Below are positions 63,259 to 64,000 of a stretch of 64,000 bases of DNA, piece by piece; position 1 is the stretch's first letter; the number at the start of each line of letters is the position of its first letter. A program made the position numbers and the translations under genes. A model generated the notes under the pieces. The model made no database searches. It was not told the DNA's origin and saw nothing but the letters and a program-made list of their open reading frames with translations. The stretch comes from Anaerovorax sp. IOR16. GTDB lineage: Bacteria; Bacillota; Clostridia; Peptostreptococcales; Anaerovoracaceae. The stretch lies in contig NZ_JADQTL010000012.1 in the NCBI RefSeq assembly GCF_017168145.1, positions 62,001-126,000 on the forward strand, given 5' to 3'.

Positions 63259-64000
63259 TTATCTGCTTCCCTTATCGTATGGAACAGCTACTGCTTTTGG
63301 AGCTTCAGAAGATTTTGAGCTAAAAGCAAGTACGATTAACGTAGCAATAAAAGGTATCATTTTATATACATCACTTGGAATGTTCGAAGCAGCAAGCAGT
63401 GGAATAACAGAGTATGCCGATGCTATAGTCTTCATCAATCCAAAAAAGAGTGCAGCAAAGAAAACGCGAATCGGTTTCCACTGTCCGAAAATCATTACTG
63501 CCAATGCTAAGAAACCATAGCCTGAAACGGTTGCATTAAAATTTGTGGAAGTGGGTACTACAAAGATCAATCCTCCAAGTCCTGCCAATGCACCGGAAAT
63601 CATAACTCCGGCATAACGCATTTTATAAACATTAATCCCTACGGAATCAGCTGCATGCGGATGTTCCCCACATGCACGAAGGCGTAATCCAAATCTAGTC
63701 TTATAGATAATAATTACTGATAGTACTAAGATTCCAAGTCCAATATAAGTAGTAATGTAGGCGTTCTTAAAAAACAAGTCTCCTATAATTGGGATATCAC
63801 CCAGTACCGGAACGGATTTGATTCGAAACGTATTGGTAAAACCAATCTGTTGTACTCCATTATCTTGAATCATACGAGCAACATAGATAGCAAAAGCCGG
63901 TGCAAACATATTTAATGCCGTTCCACTAATTACTTGGTCTGACTTTAAATTAATGGATGCATATGCATGAAACAAAGAAAAAACTGTTCCAGTCACAATC
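63259..64000 (-). CDS. Nucleoside-type ABC transporter permease, 5' end outside window
   Basis: At least 247 residues; the frame is open to the window edge, so the start lies beyond 64000. Multiple membrane segments and the LivH/RbsC-like permease loop YKTRFGLRLRACGEHPHAAD (about 75 residues before the mid-point), then GALAGLGGLIFV. This matches the NupQ/YufQ branch of nucleoside ABC permeases, which are about 320 residues. Partner genes would be upstream. Confidence 0.85.
   Translation of the reverse strand, partial: IVTGTVFSLFHAYASINLKSDQVISGTALNMFAPAFAIYVARMIQDNGVQQIGFTNTFRIKSVPVLGDIPIIGDLFFKNAYITTYIGLGILVLSVIIIYKTRFGLRLRACGEHPHAADSVGINVYKMRYAGVMISGALAGLGGLIFVVPTSTNFNATVSGYGFLALAVMIFGQWKPIRVFFAALFFGLMKTIASAYSVIPLLAASNIPSDVYKMIPFIATLIVLAFSSKSSEAPKAVAVPYDKGSR

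Noticed and set aside
1-64000. CRISPR array or prophage
   Set aside because: No regularly spaced direct repeats, cas genes, integrase or phage structural genes were seen.

Overview
The window reads as low-GC chromosomal DNA of an anaerobic, spore-forming member of the Clostridia. Evidence for this is the sporulation sigma factors sigK, sigE and sigG with spoIIGA, the maf-radC-mreBCD-PBP2 cluster, infC-rpmI-rplT, and a complete pyrrolysine/methylamine system of the kind known from methylotrophic or acetogenic Clostridia. I cannot name the genus from sequence alone.

Layout. 1-5548 (minus): maf, radC, mreB, mreC, mreD and a PBP2 gene cut by the window edge. 5849-15824: sigK, a second class B PBP, a DUF1015 protein, cmk, nrdR, a ylmC-type gene, prfC, an NhaC-family antiporter and a MATE transporter. 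15929-17561: IS1182-like element, copy 1, sitting in what looks like the sigG terminator. 17590-20170: sigG, sigE, spoIIGA and a recognisable spoIIG-type promoter. 20188-21479: rplT, rpmI and infC (ATT start) with a leader attenuator. 21547-26686: operon of two transporters and two hydrolases for peptides or acylated amino acids. 26915-29103: DUF3870 gene, lexA with its SOS box, and a split LysO lysine exporter.

The centre (29263-51187) is the most interesting part. A promoter with a perfect 24-bp palindrome between -35 and -10 (40142-40170) appears to drive a tightly packed minus-strand operon: a CobW-type GTPase, a corrinoid-reactivating ferredoxin/ASKHA protein, pylSc, a corrinoid protein, pylSn, pylD, the amber suppressor tRNA pylT, pylB, pylC, a methionine-synthase-activation-like protein, an RlmA-like methyltransferase and an MtaD/DadD-like deaminase, ending at a strong terminator. 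Upstream lies the catabolic set: a UroD-family methyltransferase fused to a thioredoxin-like CxxC domain, a corrinoid protein, mttB and mtbB (each with one in-frame TAG read as pyrrolysine), an NhaC-family transporter and an ornithine/alanine racemase-family protein. A divergent PocR-AraC-type regulator and a PadR regulator paired with a second activation-domain protein flank it. Together these genes would demethylate tri- and dimethylamine, pass the methyl group through corrinoid proteins to a UroD-type methyltransferase, and reactivate oxidised corrinoid.

51290-53093: tRNA-Val and tRNA-Arg followed by IS copy 2, again within a duplicated terminator-like hairpin. 53215-64000: a spore-type beta-domain protein, a 51-codon gene, a two-component/ABC transporter locus with a secreted protein, a small DMT transporter, YitT, an orphan DNA methyltransferase, a YgiQ radical SAM protein and the end of a nucleoside-type ABC permease.

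TAG is also the terminal codon of at least twelve ordinary genes here, including pylSc, pylB and pylC, so pyrrolysine decoding must coexist with normal amber termination. All assignments are from reading the sequence; no database search was run.
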